In this document: in pieces, positions 1 to 8,582 of the stretch
Layout of the letters: the number at the start of each line of letters is the position of its first letter
Numbering within the stretch: the first letter of the stretch is position 1
Assembly: GCA_041391965.1 (NCBI GenBank)
Contig: JAWKMZ010000004.1
Location: 186,001 to 250,000, forward strand
DNA from: JAWKMZ01 sp041391965
GTDB taxonomy: Bacteria > Bacteroidota > Bacteroidia > Flavobacteriales > Flavobacteriaceae
Direction of reading: 5' to 3'
Length of the DNA: 64,000 nt
Notes under the pieces: generated by a model
Databases searched by the model: none
Seen by the model: only the letters and a program-made list of their open reading frames with translations
Told to the model about the DNA's origin: nothing
Made by a program: the position numbers and the translations under genes

Positions 1-1
1 C

Positions 2-145
2 TTAAAAATGAATATCAAACTATCAGAACAAGAAACTTCAAATGATTTGTTGACATTTTTAACATCAAGAGCCGAAGTACATCACTTTGTAGAAGTCATC
101 CCAAGTGCTAACGACATTTTTATCCAAACTGTAAAAAATAACTAA
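2..145 (+). CDS. ABC transporter ATP-binding protein, C-terminal end (partial)
   Basis: The window opens inside a reading frame that stops one base before the permease start. The 47 visible residues end in FVEVIPSANDIFIQTV, which resembles the C-terminal tail (DUF4162-like) of NatA-type ABC ATPases. The Walker motifs lie upstream of the window and cannot be seen. The one-base gap to an ABC-2 permease supports a two-gene exporter in which this subunit would hydrolyse ATP on the cytoplasmic face. The family call rests on the tail and the neighbour only. Confidence 0.7.
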   Translation, partial: LKMNIKLSEQETSNDLLTFLTSRAEVHHFVEVIPSANDIFIQTVKNN

Positions 146-146
146 A

Positions 147-1460
147 ATGAACCATTTATCACTCATTATTCAACGAGAATACCTTACTAAGGTAAAAAAT
201 AAATCGTTTATTATTATGACTTTTTTGAGTCCAATTATTATGATTGCACTTGTAGCAGTTGTGGCTTATTTGAGTCAAATCAATAATAGTAAAGAACGCC
301 ATATTGCTATTTTGGATGAAACAGGTATGGTTGGTAATGTTTTTAAAAATGCAGACCATATTACCTACACCTTATTGACTGACAAAACCTTAGAGGAGGC
401 TAAAACACAAGTAAAAACTACAGAAGCTTACGGGTTGCTTTATATTGAAAAAGGAACAAATGCTTCAGAAATTGCAAAAAAAATAAAATTTTATTCAGAA
501 GACACGCCTTCATTAAATATTATTGATGATTTAGAAAGTAAATTGGAAAAAAAATTGACCGATTTAAAATTGCAGCAAGACGGTGTCGATATAGAAAAAA
601 TTGCGGCTTCAAAAACCAAAATAACAATTGCTCAAGAAAGTTTTACAGGAAAAAAAACATCTAAAATTGATAATTTATTAAAATTAGCTTTTGGAGGTGC
701 TGCAGGTTATTTGCTGTTTATGTTTATTATCATTTATGGCAATATGATTATGCGTAGCGTTATTGAAGAAAAAACCAGCCGAATTATTGAGGTCATCATT
801 TCATCAGTAAAACCTATACAGTTAATGATGGGTAAAATTATAGGTACCTCTTTAGCAGGAATTACGCAGTTTTTGGTGTGGCTAGTTTTAGGCGGTTTGC
901 TTATGCTTATTGTATCAGTAATATTAGGCATTAATTTATTTGATTCCGCTTTATCTCATCAGGAATTGATGCTACAAGCTTCTCAAGGTGGTGATTTTAA
1001 TTTACAAATAGAAATGGCAAAAGCAGCTTTTTTAAATCTGCCAATTTTTAATTTGATAATTGCCTTTATATGTTTTTTTATAGGAGGTTATTTACTTTAC
1101 AGTTCCTTATACGCAGCAATTGGAGCTGCAGTTGATAACGAAACCGATACACAGCAATTTATGTTACCAATTTTAATGCCTTTAATGCTTGCCGTTTATG
1201 TTGGCGTGTTTACAGTTATTGAAGATCCTCACGGAACGGTCTCAACGGTATTTTCGTTTATTCCGCTAACATCACCAGTTGTAATGCTTATGCGTATTCC
1301 ATTTGGTGTACCAATATGGCAACAGCTATTATCGTTAGTATTATTAGTCGGCACCTTTATGTTTACAGTTTGGTTTGCAGCAAAAATTTATCGCGTAGGT
1401 ATTTTGATGTATGGCAAAAAACCAAGTTATAAAGAACTTTACAAATGGTTGAAATATTAA
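147..1460 (+). CDS. ABC-2 type transporter permease (NatB-like)
   Basis: This is the 437-residue membrane subunit of the exporter whose ATPase ends one base upstream. One hydrophobic segment lies at about residues 22-44. A hydrophilic, presumably extracytoplasmic stretch of about 130 residues follows, and then at least five more membrane segments between residues 180 and 425. This is the usual plan of NatB/ABC-2 permeases. The motif VIEEKTSRIIEVIISSVKP at about 205-225 is the typical cytoplasmic loop of the family. The substrate cannot be read from the sequence; sodium, drug or lipid export are all known in the family. It is probably co-transcribed with the MscS gene, which starts 3 bases after its stop. 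Confidence 0.88.
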   Translation: MNHLSLIIQREYLTKVKNKSFIIMTFLSPIIMIALVAVVAYLSQINNSKERHIAILDETGMVGNVFKNADHITYTLLTDKTLEEAKTQVKTTEAYGLLYIEKGTNASEIAKKIKFYSEDTPSLNIIDDLESKLEKKLTDLKLQQDGVDIEKIAASKTKITIAQESFTGKKTSKIDNLLKLAFGGAAGYLLFMFIIIYGNMIMRSVIEEKTSRIIEVIISSVKPIQLMMGKIIGTSLAGITQFLVWLVLGGLLMLIVSVILGINLFDSALSHQELMLQASQGGDFNLQIEMAKAAFLNLPIFNLIIAFICFFIGGYLLYSSLYAAIGAAVDNETDTQQFMLPILMPLMLAVYVGVFTVIEDPHGTVSTVFSFIPLTSPVVMLMRIPFGVPIWQQLLSLVLLVGTFMFTVWFAAKIYRVGILMYGKKPSYKELYKWLKY

Positions 1461-1463
1461 TGT

Positions 1464-2351
1464 ATGAGAGAGATTTTAGACGTATTAAATAAATCCTATA
1501 GTTTATCAGACCATATCAAGGTAAGCATCATGGATGTTATTGTACTTGTGGTAGTATTAATTATAGCCACTTTTGTACTGAGAATCTTAAGAAAACTGAT
1601 GAGCAGAAATCTGCCTTATGATGACAAAAAGAAATTTAAAGTCGTTTTTGGCTACGCAAGATGGTTAATTTATGTCATTATTGTCCTTATTACCTTTCAT
1701 TCTTTAGGCGTTAACGTGACTGGTATTTTTGCTGCCTCTGCAGCCTTGTTAATTGGTATTGGTTTAGCACTCCAAACCTTGTTTCAAGATATTATTTCTG
1801 GAGTGTTTATTTTAATAGACCAAACAGTACATGTTGGTGATATTATAGAACTTGAAGGCAAAGTAGGACGTGTTGAAGAAATAAAGCTAAGAACCACAAG
1901 AGCTGTCACCATTGACAATAAAGTATTAATCATTCCAAATCATCTATACCTATCAAATAGCCTTTATAATTGGACACAAAATGGGGCTACCACAAGAGAA
2001 AGTGTAGAAATTGGTGTTGCATATGGAAGTGATGTGCAATTAGTTAAAAAATTATTATTACAAGCTGTAAACACGCATCCAGATGTGATAAAAGAACCAG
2101 AAGCTATCGTGTTTTTTATGGATTTTGCGGATAGTTCCTTAAACTTTAAAGTATCATTTACCTTAGGTGATAGTTTTAAAGTACAATACACTAAAAGTGA
2201 CATTCGTTTTGAAATTGATAAACTATTTAGAGCACATAATATCAACATTCCATTCCCACAAAGAGATATTCATATTATTCAAAAACCAGAGCAAAGTGTT
2301 CACCTTAGAATGGAGCAAGTAGAACCACCAACTAACTTAAGTCAAGACTAA
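1464..2351 (+). CDS. Mechanosensitive ion channel, MscS family
   Basis: This 295-residue protein has three predicted membrane helices (about residues 25-45, 67-87 and 92-115). The third is Gly/Ala-rich and forms the pore in this family. The conserved MscS beta domain follows at about 115-180, including the stretch around VHVGDIIELEGKVGRVEEI and LIIPN. Family members open under membrane tension and release solutes on osmotic downshock. The length matches small MscS proteins such as the roughly 286-residue E. coli protein. It is tightly spaced with the permease upstream and lies 15 bases before a sigma-54-type regulator, so one transcript is likely. Confidence 0.9.
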   Translation: MREILDVLNKSYSLSDHIKVSIMDVIVLVVVLIIATFVLRILRKLMSRNLPYDDKKKFKVVFGYARWLIYVIIVLITFHSLGVNVTGIFAASAALLIGIGLALQTLFQDIISGVFILIDQTVHVGDIIELEGKVGRVEEIKLRTTRAVTIDNKVLIIPNHLYLSNSLYNWTQNGATTRESVEIGVAYGSDVQLVKKLLLQAVNTHPDVIKEPEAIVFFMDFADSSLNFKVSFTLGDSFKVQYTKSDIRFEIDKLFRAHNINIPFPQRDIHIIQKPEQSVHLRMEQVEPPTNLSQD

Positions 2352-2366
2352 AAATTAAAATACAAG

Positions 2367-3530
2367 ATGTCAAAAATATTAATTATAGAAGACGAAGCAG
2401 CCATTAGACGTGTATTAGTAAAAATTCTTTCAGAAGAAAATGAAACCTATCACGTTGATGAAGCTGAAGATGGTTTAATAGGTATTGAAAAAATAAAAAA
2501 AGAAGATTACGATTTAGTGCTATGCGATATAAAAATGCCCAAAATGGATGGTGTTGAAGTGTTAGAAGCTGCCAAAAAAATAAAACCAGAAACCACCATT
2601 GTGATGATTTCTGGCCATGGCGATTTGGATACAGCAGTTAACACCATGCGTTTAGGTGCTTTTGACTATATTTCCAAACCACCAGACTTAAACCGCCTGC
2701 TCAACACAGTTCGTATTGCCTTAGATAGGAAAGAGTTGGTGGTTGAAAACAAAATGCTTAAAAAGAAAGTGAGCAAAAACTATGAAATGGTTGGAGAAAG
2801 CAAAGCCATTGCGCAAATAAAAGAAATGATAGAAAAAGTAGCAGCCACTGAAGCCAGAGTTTTAATTACAGGTCCTAACGGAACAGGAAAAGAATTGGTA
2901 GCACATTGGTTACATCAAAAAAGTGAACGAAGCAATGGTCCTTTAATTGAAGTAAATTGTGCAGCTATTCCTTCAGAATTAATTGAAAGTGAGTTGTTTG
3001 GACATGTTAAAGGCGCTTTTACAAGTGCTGTAAAAGATAGAGCAGGTAAATTTGAAGCTGCTAATGGAGGCACTATTTTTTTAGATGAAATTGGCGATAT
3101 GAGTCTGCCAGCACAAGCCAAAGTGCTAAGAGCTTTGCAAGAAAATCGTGTACAACGCGTTGGTAGCGATAAAGATATTAAAGTAGACGTACGCATTGTG
3201 GCAGCCACTAACAAAAACCTGAAAAAAGAAATAGAAGAAGGCCGTTTTAGAGAAGATTTGTACCATCGTTTGGCAGTTATACTAATCCAAGTTCCACCAT
3301 TAAATGATAGACGTGAAGATATTCCGTTATTAGTGGATTATTTTGCTAATAAAATAGCTGAAGAAAATGGAACAACACCCAAAAAATTTTCAGCAAAAGC
3401 CATCAAACTATTGAAAGAATATGATTGGACTGGAAACATCAGGGAGTTGAGAAACGTTGTAGAACGCTTGATTATTCTTGGTGAAAAAGAAGTAAGCGAA
3501 ACGGATGTAAAACTATTTGCCTCTAAATAG
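2367..3530 (+). CDS. NtrC-like response regulator (receiver + AAA+) without a DNA-binding domain
   Basis: Residues 1-120 form a CheY-like receiver with the acidic pair at the start (EDE) and the phospho-acceptor Asp54 in LCDIKMPKMDG. Residues 140-375 are a sigma-54 activator AAA+ domain. It has a Walker A-like GPNGTGKE near 168, a GAFTSA loop (the usual motif is GAFTGA), a Walker B-like GGTIFLDEIGD and an arginine-finger region ending in WTGNIRELRNVVERL. The protein stops at 387 residues, right after the AAA+ domain. The Fis-type helix-turn-helix that normally takes NtrC proteins to about 450 residues is absent. It may act without sequence-specific DNA binding or through a partner. No histidine kinase gene is adjacent. 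Confidence 0.9.
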   Translation: MSKILIIEDEAAIRRVLVKILSEENETYHVDEAEDGLIGIEKIKKEDYDLVLCDIKMPKMDGVEVLEAAKKIKPETTIVMISGHGDLDTAVNTMRLGAFDYISKPPDLNRLLNTVRIALDRKELVVENKMLKKKVSKNYEMVGESKAIAQIKEMIEKVAATEARVLITGPNGTGKELVAHWLHQKSERSNGPLIEVNCAAIPSELIESELFGHVKGAFTSAVKDRAGKFEAANGGTIFLDEIGDMSLPAQAKVLRALQENRVQRVGSDKDIKVDVRIVAATNKNLKKEIEEGRFREDLYHRLAVILIQVPPLNDRREDIPLLVDYFANKIAEENGTTPKKFSAKAIKLLKEYDWTGNIRELRNVVERLIILGEKEVSETDVKLFASK

Positions 3531-3571
3531 AATAAATAAAATAGAAGGTTTTAGACACAAAAAACTTAATA

Positions 3572-4450
3572 ATGAAACAGATTGATACTAATTATTTTAA
3601 AGTCACGCAACCTATCAAAATAAAAGATTTGAAAACCACTTTCGATTTAAAAGCTTCAGAGCACAAAATTGAAAAAGAGTTGGAAGAAATTCGAGAAGAC
3701 TTAGGGAAGTTGCAAGACACCATGTATGCACATGGCAAATATGCGGTTTTGGTGTGTTTACAAGGCATGGACACCGCAGGAAAAGACAGTCTGATTCGTG
3801 AAGTTTTTAAAGATTTTAATACACGTGGCATAGTTGTACACAGTTTTAAAGTACCAACCGATTTAGAACTGAAACACGACTATTTATGGCGTCATTACTT
3901 AGCACTTCCTGAACGTGGTAAATTTGGTGTTTTTAACCGTACACATTACGAAAACGTATTGGTAACACGTGTGCATCCTGAATATATTTTGGGTGAAAAT
4001 ATTCCATCTGTACATTCAGTTGAAGATGTCAATGAAGCCTTTTGGAATCAACGTTTTGAAGCTATTAATGATTTTGAAAAACACATTGCAAACAATGGCA
4101 CCATCATCTTTAAATTCTTTTTAAACCTTTCAAAAGAAGAACAAAAAAACCGATTGTTACGACGTTTGGAAAAACAAGAGAAAAACTGGAAATTCTCTCC
4201 AGGCGACTTAAAAGAGCGCGAACTTTGGGATACTTACATGAATTGTTATGAAACAGCCATCAATAACACCTCAAAACCACATGCACCTTGGTATGCTATT
4301 CCTGCAGATGATAAAGAAACAGCACGTTATATCGTAGCAAAAACTTTGTATGACACCTTAAAAACCTATACAGATATTAAAGAACCCGAATTAGATGCTG
4401 ATATTAAAGCTAATATAGAACGCTACAAACAACAGTTAGAACAAGAATAA
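3572..4450 (+). CDS. Polyphosphate kinase 2 family protein (PPK2)
   Basis: PPK2 enzymes transfer phosphate between polyphosphate and nucleoside mono- or diphosphates. This 292-residue, single-domain protein has the family Walker A loop GMDTAGKD at residues 65-72. It also has the lid and Walker B region around LPERGKFGVFNRTHYENV, and the basic EEQKNRLLRRLEKQEKNWKF segment that helps hold the polyphosphate chain. The C-terminal WYAIPADDK is also typical. Which PPK2 class it belongs to, and so whether it prefers AMP or ADP, I cannot say. It lies 41 bases after the sigma-54-type regulator on the same strand. Confidence 0.9.
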   Translation: MKQIDTNYFKVTQPIKIKDLKTTFDLKASEHKIEKELEEIREDLGKLQDTMYAHGKYAVLVCLQGMDTAGKDSLIREVFKDFNTRGIVVHSFKVPTDLELKHDYLWRHYLALPERGKFGVFNRTHYENVLVTRVHPEYILGENIPSVHSVEDVNEAFWNQRFEAINDFEKHIANNGTIIFKFFLNLSKEEQKNRLLRRLEKQEKNWKFSPGDLKERELWDTYMNCYETAINNTSKPHAPWYAIPADDKETARYIVAKTLYDTLKTYTDIKEPELDADIKANIERYKQQLEQE

Positions 4451-4545
4451 ATAAACATTCTGTAAGCGCAGGATTTTTTTTAGTCATTTTACAGTCAAGT
4501 CTTTTAGATGTAGTATATTTATTACTTTAATTTTTAATAGCAACC

Positions 4546-5919
4546 ATGAAATATTTGAGTTTCCTTTTTATCACACTATTTTCTATTAGTGTATCAGCAC
4601 AAACCGATGCTGAAACCATCAAAAAAATATATCAAACTTCATTGACCAATGGCAAAAGCTATGAGTGGTTAGATTATTTGTGTAACCAAATTGGGTCGCG
4701 TTTATCAGGTTCTTATGGTGCAGAACGAGCCGTTGCATACACAAAAGAGGAGTTGGACAAATTGGGCTTTGACAAAGTATGGTTGCAACCCGTTATGGTG
4801 CCAAAATGGGTAAGAGGATTACCAGAATTTGCCTATATAGAAACGGCTCCAGGAAAAACAACCAATGTCAATATTTGTGCTTTAGGAGGTTCAGTTGAAA
4901 CACCAAATGGTGGTGTGAGAGCACAAGTAGTTGAGGTTAAAAGTTTTGAAGAACTAAAAACACTTGGAAAAGAGGCTATTAAAGGCAAAATCGTGTTTTT
5001 TAATCGCCCAATGCAAGCCGATTTGATTAATACGTTTGAAGCTTATGGTGGCGCAGTCAATCAACGAGGTGCTGGCGCCAGAGAAGCGGTCAAATATGGT
5101 GCTGTAGGCGTGATTGTACGTTCTATGAATTTGCGTTTAGATGATAATCCGCATGCTGGAAATATGAGTTATGCCGATTTGCCTGCATCACAACGCATAC
5201 CTGCAGCAGCTATTAGCACTAACGATGCCGAATTGTTGAGCCATATGTTGGCTTTGGATAATTCTATCCATTTCTTTTTTAAGCAAAATTGCAAGCAATT
5301 AGCTGATGTACAATCGTATAACGTGATTGGTCAAATTACAGGAAGCGAATTTCCTGACGAGTATATTGTGGTTGGAGGCCATCTCGACTCTTGGGATTTA
5401 GCTGATGGCGCGCAAGATGATGGTGCAGGCGTTGTGCAGTCTATGGATGTATTGCGCATGTTAAAAGCAATTGGATATAAACCAAAACGCAGTATAAGAG
5501 TTGTGTTGTTTATGAACGAAGAAAACGGTTCACGTGGTGGTACTAAATATGCTGAAGTTGCTAAAGCAAATGGTGAAAACCACATTTTTGCTTTAGAAAG
5601 TGATTCAGGTGGTTTTACACCAAGAGGGTTTAGTTTTGATTGTTCAGATGCTGCTTTAGAAAAAATACAACAATGGAAACCGTTGTTTAAACCGTATTTA
5701 ATCCACTATTTTGAAAAAGGAGGTAGTGGTTCGGATGTTGGACATTTAAAAAATGGAACAACTGTTTTAGCAGGTTTACAACCCGATTCGCAACGCTATT
5801 TTGATTATCATCATGCCAAAAATGACACCTTTGATGTGGTTGATAAACGTGAATTAGAATTAGGCGCAGCCACTATGGCATCTCTAATTTATTTGATTGA
5901 TAAGTATGGAATTAATTAA
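4546..5919 (+). CDS. Secreted M28 family zinc peptidase (carboxypeptidase Q-like)
   Basis: This 457-residue protein begins with a Sec signal peptide (MKYLSFLFITLFSISVSAQ). A PA-like insert of the carboxypeptidase Q group follows (about residues 120-230), then the M28 catalytic domain. The expected metal-binding positions are visible: His near residue 279 in GGHLDSWDLADGAQDDGAG, Glu in FMNEENGSRGG, Asp in ALESDSGGF, and the final His in DYHHAKNDTFDVVD. It probably trims peptides in the periplasm or outside the cell. The gap from the PPK2 gene is 95 bases, so it may have its own promoter. The convergent DUF6090 array begins 69 bases downstream. Confidence 0.9.
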   Translation: MKYLSFLFITLFSISVSAQTDAETIKKIYQTSLTNGKSYEWLDYLCNQIGSRLSGSYGAERAVAYTKEELDKLGFDKVWLQPVMVPKWVRGLPEFAYIETAPGKTTNVNICALGGSVETPNGGVRAQVVEVKSFEELKTLGKEAIKGKIVFFNRPMQADLINTFEAYGGAVNQRGAGAREAVKYGAVGVIVRSMNLRLDDNPHAGNMSYADLPASQRIPAAAISTNDAELLSHMLALDNSIHFFFKQNCKQLADVQSYNVIGQITGSEFPDEYIVVGGHLDSWDLADGAQDDGAGVVQSMDVLRMLKAIGYKPKRSIRVVLFMNEENGSRGGTKYAEVAKANGENHIFALESDSGGFTPRGFSFDCSDAALEKIQQWKPLFKPYLIHYFEKGGSGSDVGHLKNGTTVLAGLQPDSQRYFDYHHAKNDTFDVVDKRELELGAATMASLIYLIDKYGIN

Positions 5920-5928
5920 AAATTAACA

Positions 5929-5976
5929 ATGAAACATTTAAAACGCATTAGGACACTGTTTTTAATAACGATGTAA
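5929..5976 (+). other. 15-codon open frame resembling a lost gene start
   Basis: Nine bases after the peptidase stop, an ATG opens a 15-residue frame (MKHLKRIRTLFLITM) that looks like the basic, hydrophobic start of a signal peptide. It then stops at TAA, 12 bases before the end of the DUF6090 array. It may be a chance frame, or the remnant of a secreted gene cut off when the array arose. There is no independent support for expression. Confidence 0.2.
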
Positions 5977-5988
5977 GTTAATGAACCA

Positions 5989-6756
5989 TCACTTTTTTAA
6001 TTCGTTGTCAATAATTTCTATGAGTTTTTGAGATTTCTGTTTCATGTTTTCCATCATTGCATTCATAACATTAAATTCCATCACAGACATTACAAAGCCG
6101 TTTTTTAGTTGTTCATTTTTAATAAATTCATCAAACTTTTCTTTAGACAAAGCTGTGTTTTTACCTGATTGACCATTGGTAACACGATATTCAAAATTAT
6201 TGACCAACGGATTCAAATCCATAGTGTTATAAAGTGGAATATAAAGGAGCGTTTCGGTATCAAACCTAAAATGGTCTTCTTCGGCTTTTAATTTTTTGTA
6301 CTGTTTTTCAATATCAAGAAGCAAGTTTTTTATTGAATCGTTGCTGATTAAAGCAAAATTACCTGAGTTAATCAGTTCTTGATAAGTGTTATCGGTTTGA
6401 TAAAAACGTTTCCAATCGTAAATAGGAATGCAAAGCGCGTTAAATGCTGATAAATCGGTTATGGGCTTACCTTCAAAATGCTCAAGAATTGTATTTGCAT
6501 AAGTAATACATTGATTTCTTAATGCTACATAATTATCTAATTCTTTATTGTTAGCTTGAAGGTCACTTTTAATGTTAGTAAGGTAATGAAGTTCTTTGTC
6601 ACGTTGTTTGCGTGTATCATTGCTGTTGTTGATTTGCAAAGCAATCAAAATACCAATGACCACAAGGATAATTTCGCCAATGGCATATTTAAGGTAGTTG
6701 GTGGTTTTGCCTTCCTGTAATAATTTTTTTCGGATGTTTTTAAAGAGTTTTATCAT
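5989..6756 (-). CDS. DUF6090-type membrane protein, array member A10
   Basis: This is the last of ten paralogues in transcription order and has 255 residues. The conserved head MIKLFKNIRKKLL is followed by a basic stretch (KTTNYLKY) and the membrane helix AIGEIILVVIGILIALQ (about 25-41), which carries a buried Glu28. The basic N-terminus suggests an N-in topology with about 210 residues in the periplasm. The tail is charged and mostly helical by composition. It keeps the shared core ELINSGNFALISNDS near residue 127. After the helix it has QINNSND where most paralogues have a Trp (NNWN). No function is known to me for the family. Leader repeat L10 precedes it. Confidence 0.85.
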   Translation of the reverse strand: MIKLFKNIRKKLLQEGKTTNYLKYAIGEIILVVIGILIALQINNSNDTRKQRDKELHYLTNIKSDLQANNKELDNYVALRNQCITYANTILEHFEGKPITDLSAFNALCIPIYDWKRFYQTDNTYQELINSGNFALISNDSIKNLLLDIEKQYKKLKAEEDHFRFDTETLLYIPLYNTMDLNPLVNNFEYRVTNGQSGKNTALSKEKFDEFIKNEQLKNGFVMSVMEFNVMNAMMENMKQKSQKLIEIIDNELKK

Positions 6757-6876
6757 TTTTTTATCAATTATTTAGTAAGTCCGCAAGCGGTTATCTTAAC
6801 CAAATGCTCACTGGACATTTGATTTTACTTTGTAAAATTCTGTTTCGATAATGATGTTTTTAAAAAGTTTGATCAC
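6757..6876 (-). repeat. Leader repeat L10 of the DUF6090 array
   Basis: One of four ~120 bp near-identical intergenic copies, between A9 and A10. Read on the minus strand it begins GTGATCAAACTTTTTAAAAA, which matches 20 of the first 24 bases of the A10 gene head (ATGATAAAACTC...) over the corresponding stretch. It then continues through three inverted repeats: ATTTTAC-AAA-GTAAAAT, CAAATG-n9-CATTTG and CCGC-TT-GCGG. The frame opened by the GTG runs 22 codons (V-I-K-L-F-K-N-I...). The repeat looks like a gene-head remnant joined to a structured spacer. Confidence 0.85.
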
Positions 6877-6881
6877 GTTGT

Positions 6882-7658
6882 TTAATTTTTTAACTTATCG
6901 AGCTCTTTATCAATTCTTTTAATAGTTTTATCTATTTTAATAACCGTTTCTGTTTCTAAATCTATTTTATTACTTCTATTGTAAAGTGTGAGTTCTATAG
7001 TTCTTAAAAGCATATTGTCTGTCAAAAATTCGTCGTAATCCTTTATTTCCATTTTTTGAACTGTTATGCTGTCTGAATACTTAAAACCATACTTTGTAGT
7101 TTGATTATAATCTGCAAAAAAATATTTTTTCTGAAAAGGGGATAACAAATTGCTAATGGTTAATTCAGGGTCTTCATTTCCCAATTTATCATCAATACGC
7201 TTTAAGTCTAATTGATACAAATTGGTTATTCTTATTCGAAGGCTGTCATTAGACAAGATTTGTAAACCGATATTTTTTAAACCCTCAAAAGCACTTGTTT
7301 TAGGGATTATTTGAAAATCATCACTCGATCTTGCAAATCTGTTATATATGATTTTAGAATTGGGTTCTTTTTTAACAATACCATAAATAAGGCTTTGAGT
7401 GGATTTAATTCTTTCTTTATGTTTAATAATTGCATTTAAAATTTCTTTTTTGGTTTGCAATAAATCGCTTTTTAGTTCTGTATAAATTTGTATTTCTTGT
7501 TTTTTTACTTTCTGGCTTTCATTCCAATTATTAACCTGAAGCGCAATTAAGATACCTATAACCACCAAAATTATTTCGCCAATGGCGTATTTGAGGTAAT
7601 TGGTGGTTTTGTTTTCTGAGAGTAAATTCTTTCTAATATTTTTAAAGAGTTTTGTCAT
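6882..7658 (-). CDS. DUF6090-type membrane protein, array member A9
   Basis: This 258-residue paralogue starts MTKLFKNIRKNLLSEN and has the conserved helix AIGEIILVVIGILIALQ followed by VNNWNE. The periplasmic part is rich in Lys, Ile and Asp with long amphipathic stretches. The family core appears as GLKNIGLQILSNDS near residue 130, with Ile in place of the usual Ser. Leader L9 precedes it, and L10 follows its stop by six bases. The ATG is preferred because the start residues align exactly with the other heads. Function unknown. Confidence 0.85.
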   Translation of the reverse strand: MTKLFKNIRKNLLSENKTTNYLKYAIGEIILVVIGILIALQVNNWNESQKVKKQEIQIYTELKSDLLQTKKEILNAIIKHKERIKSTQSLIYGIVKKEPNSKIIYNRFARSSDDFQIIPKTSAFEGLKNIGLQILSNDSLRIRITNLYQLDLKRIDDKLGNEDPELTISNLLSPFQKKYFFADYNQTTKYGFKYSDSITVQKMEIKDYDEFLTDNMLLRTIELTLYNRSNKIDLETETVIKIDKTIKRIDKELDKLKN

Positions 7659-7779
7659 TTTTTTATTACTTAGTTAGTAAGTCCGCAAGCGGTTATCTCA
7701 ACCAAATGTCCACTGGGCATTTGATTTTACTTTGTAAAATTCTGTTTCGATAATGGATGTTTTTGAAGCGTTTTGTCAT
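7659..7779 (-). repeat. Leader repeat L9 of the DUF6090 array
   Basis: This copy lies between A8 and A9. It is nearly identical to L7 and L4 over about 120 bases and keeps the ATTTTAC/GTAAAAT, CAAATG/CATTTG and CCGC/GCGG inverted repeats. Its head-like start is ATGACAAAACGCTTCAAAAA. It has one A fewer than L7 and L4, which shifts that frame so that it reads 28 codons. An in-frame upstream ATG at 7816 restores the ending HPLSKQNFTK seen in L7 and L4. About 44 bases of unrelated sequence separate it from the A8 stop, unlike L4 and L7. Confidence 0.85.
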
Positions 7780-7823
7780 GGATTTTAGATGGCTCTTGCA
7801 AAGTTATTGATGTCATAATTTTG

Positions 7824-8582
7824 CTATTTTTTAATTTCTATCTCTAACAGATCAATTATTTCGTTGTTAAGTTCTAAACATTTTTTATGTCTATCAAGCA
7901 ATAGTGATTTATATACAATCTGATTCTCTATGATATTTTCAAATTCAATATTTTTAAGTAAATCATTGTTGTTTATTTCGAATCCGGATTTCGGGAATTT
8001 TAGTACTGAAATATCTTCATCTGAAGTTGCTTCATCAGAATTTAGCCAACTACCATTCTTAATAATATATTTAATAAAGTAATCTGAAAAGTTGATTGCA
8101 GATTTTTCCCTGTCTTTCAAAGTCTCAAGTGCTGGTAGCCAAGAAGAAAGTTTATTTCGTAGCATATCATTTTTAATTATTCCGAGTTTTCCAGAGTTGA
8201 TTAAATCTAATAAAAATCCATTTTGAGGATAGAATTTTGGAACAGTTGCAACCGTTTGAATTAAACTATCCATGTCGAAAGTAGTTTGATATTTACTGCC
8301 AGTATTATTTAGGATGATGAAACTATTTTTCTTAATTCTTATTAATTCTTCAATAGATTTATTCAGTTCGTTTTGATTGTAGTCAAAATCCAATTTCAGA
8401 TTATGAAGTGCTTTTTGCTCTAAATCATTTTGATTTAAACTGTCATTATAATTATTCACTTGCAAAGCAATCAAAATACCAATAACCACCAAAATTATTT
8501 CGCCAATGGCATATTTAAGGTAGTTGGTGGTTTTGCCTTCTTTTAGCATATTTTTCCGAATATTTTTAAAGAGTTTTATCAT
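7824..8582 (-). CDS. DUF6090-type membrane protein, array member A8
   Basis: This 252-residue paralogue has the head MIKLFKNIRKNMLKEGKTTN, the usual helix with its buried Glu, and then VNNYND. The core motif is DLINSGKLGIIKND near residue 130. The first 17 bases overlap the 3' end of A7: the last codons of A7 (DDKTL-stop) are read from this head in another frame. The overlap suggests translational coupling and shows that the head sequence was joined onto the upstream gene. Function unknown. Confidence 0.85.
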   Translation of the reverse strand: MIKLFKNIRKNMLKEGKTTNYLKYAIGEIILVVIGILIALQVNNYNDSLNQNDLEQKALHNLKLDFDYNQNELNKSIEELIRIKKNSFIILNNTGSKYQTTFDMDSLIQTVATVPKFYPQNGFLLDLINSGKLGIIKNDMLRNKLSSWLPALETLKDREKSAINFSDYFIKYIIKNGSWLNSDEATSDEDISVLKFPKSGFEINNNDLLKNIEFENIIENQIVYKSLLLDRHKKCLELNNEIIDLLEIEIKK

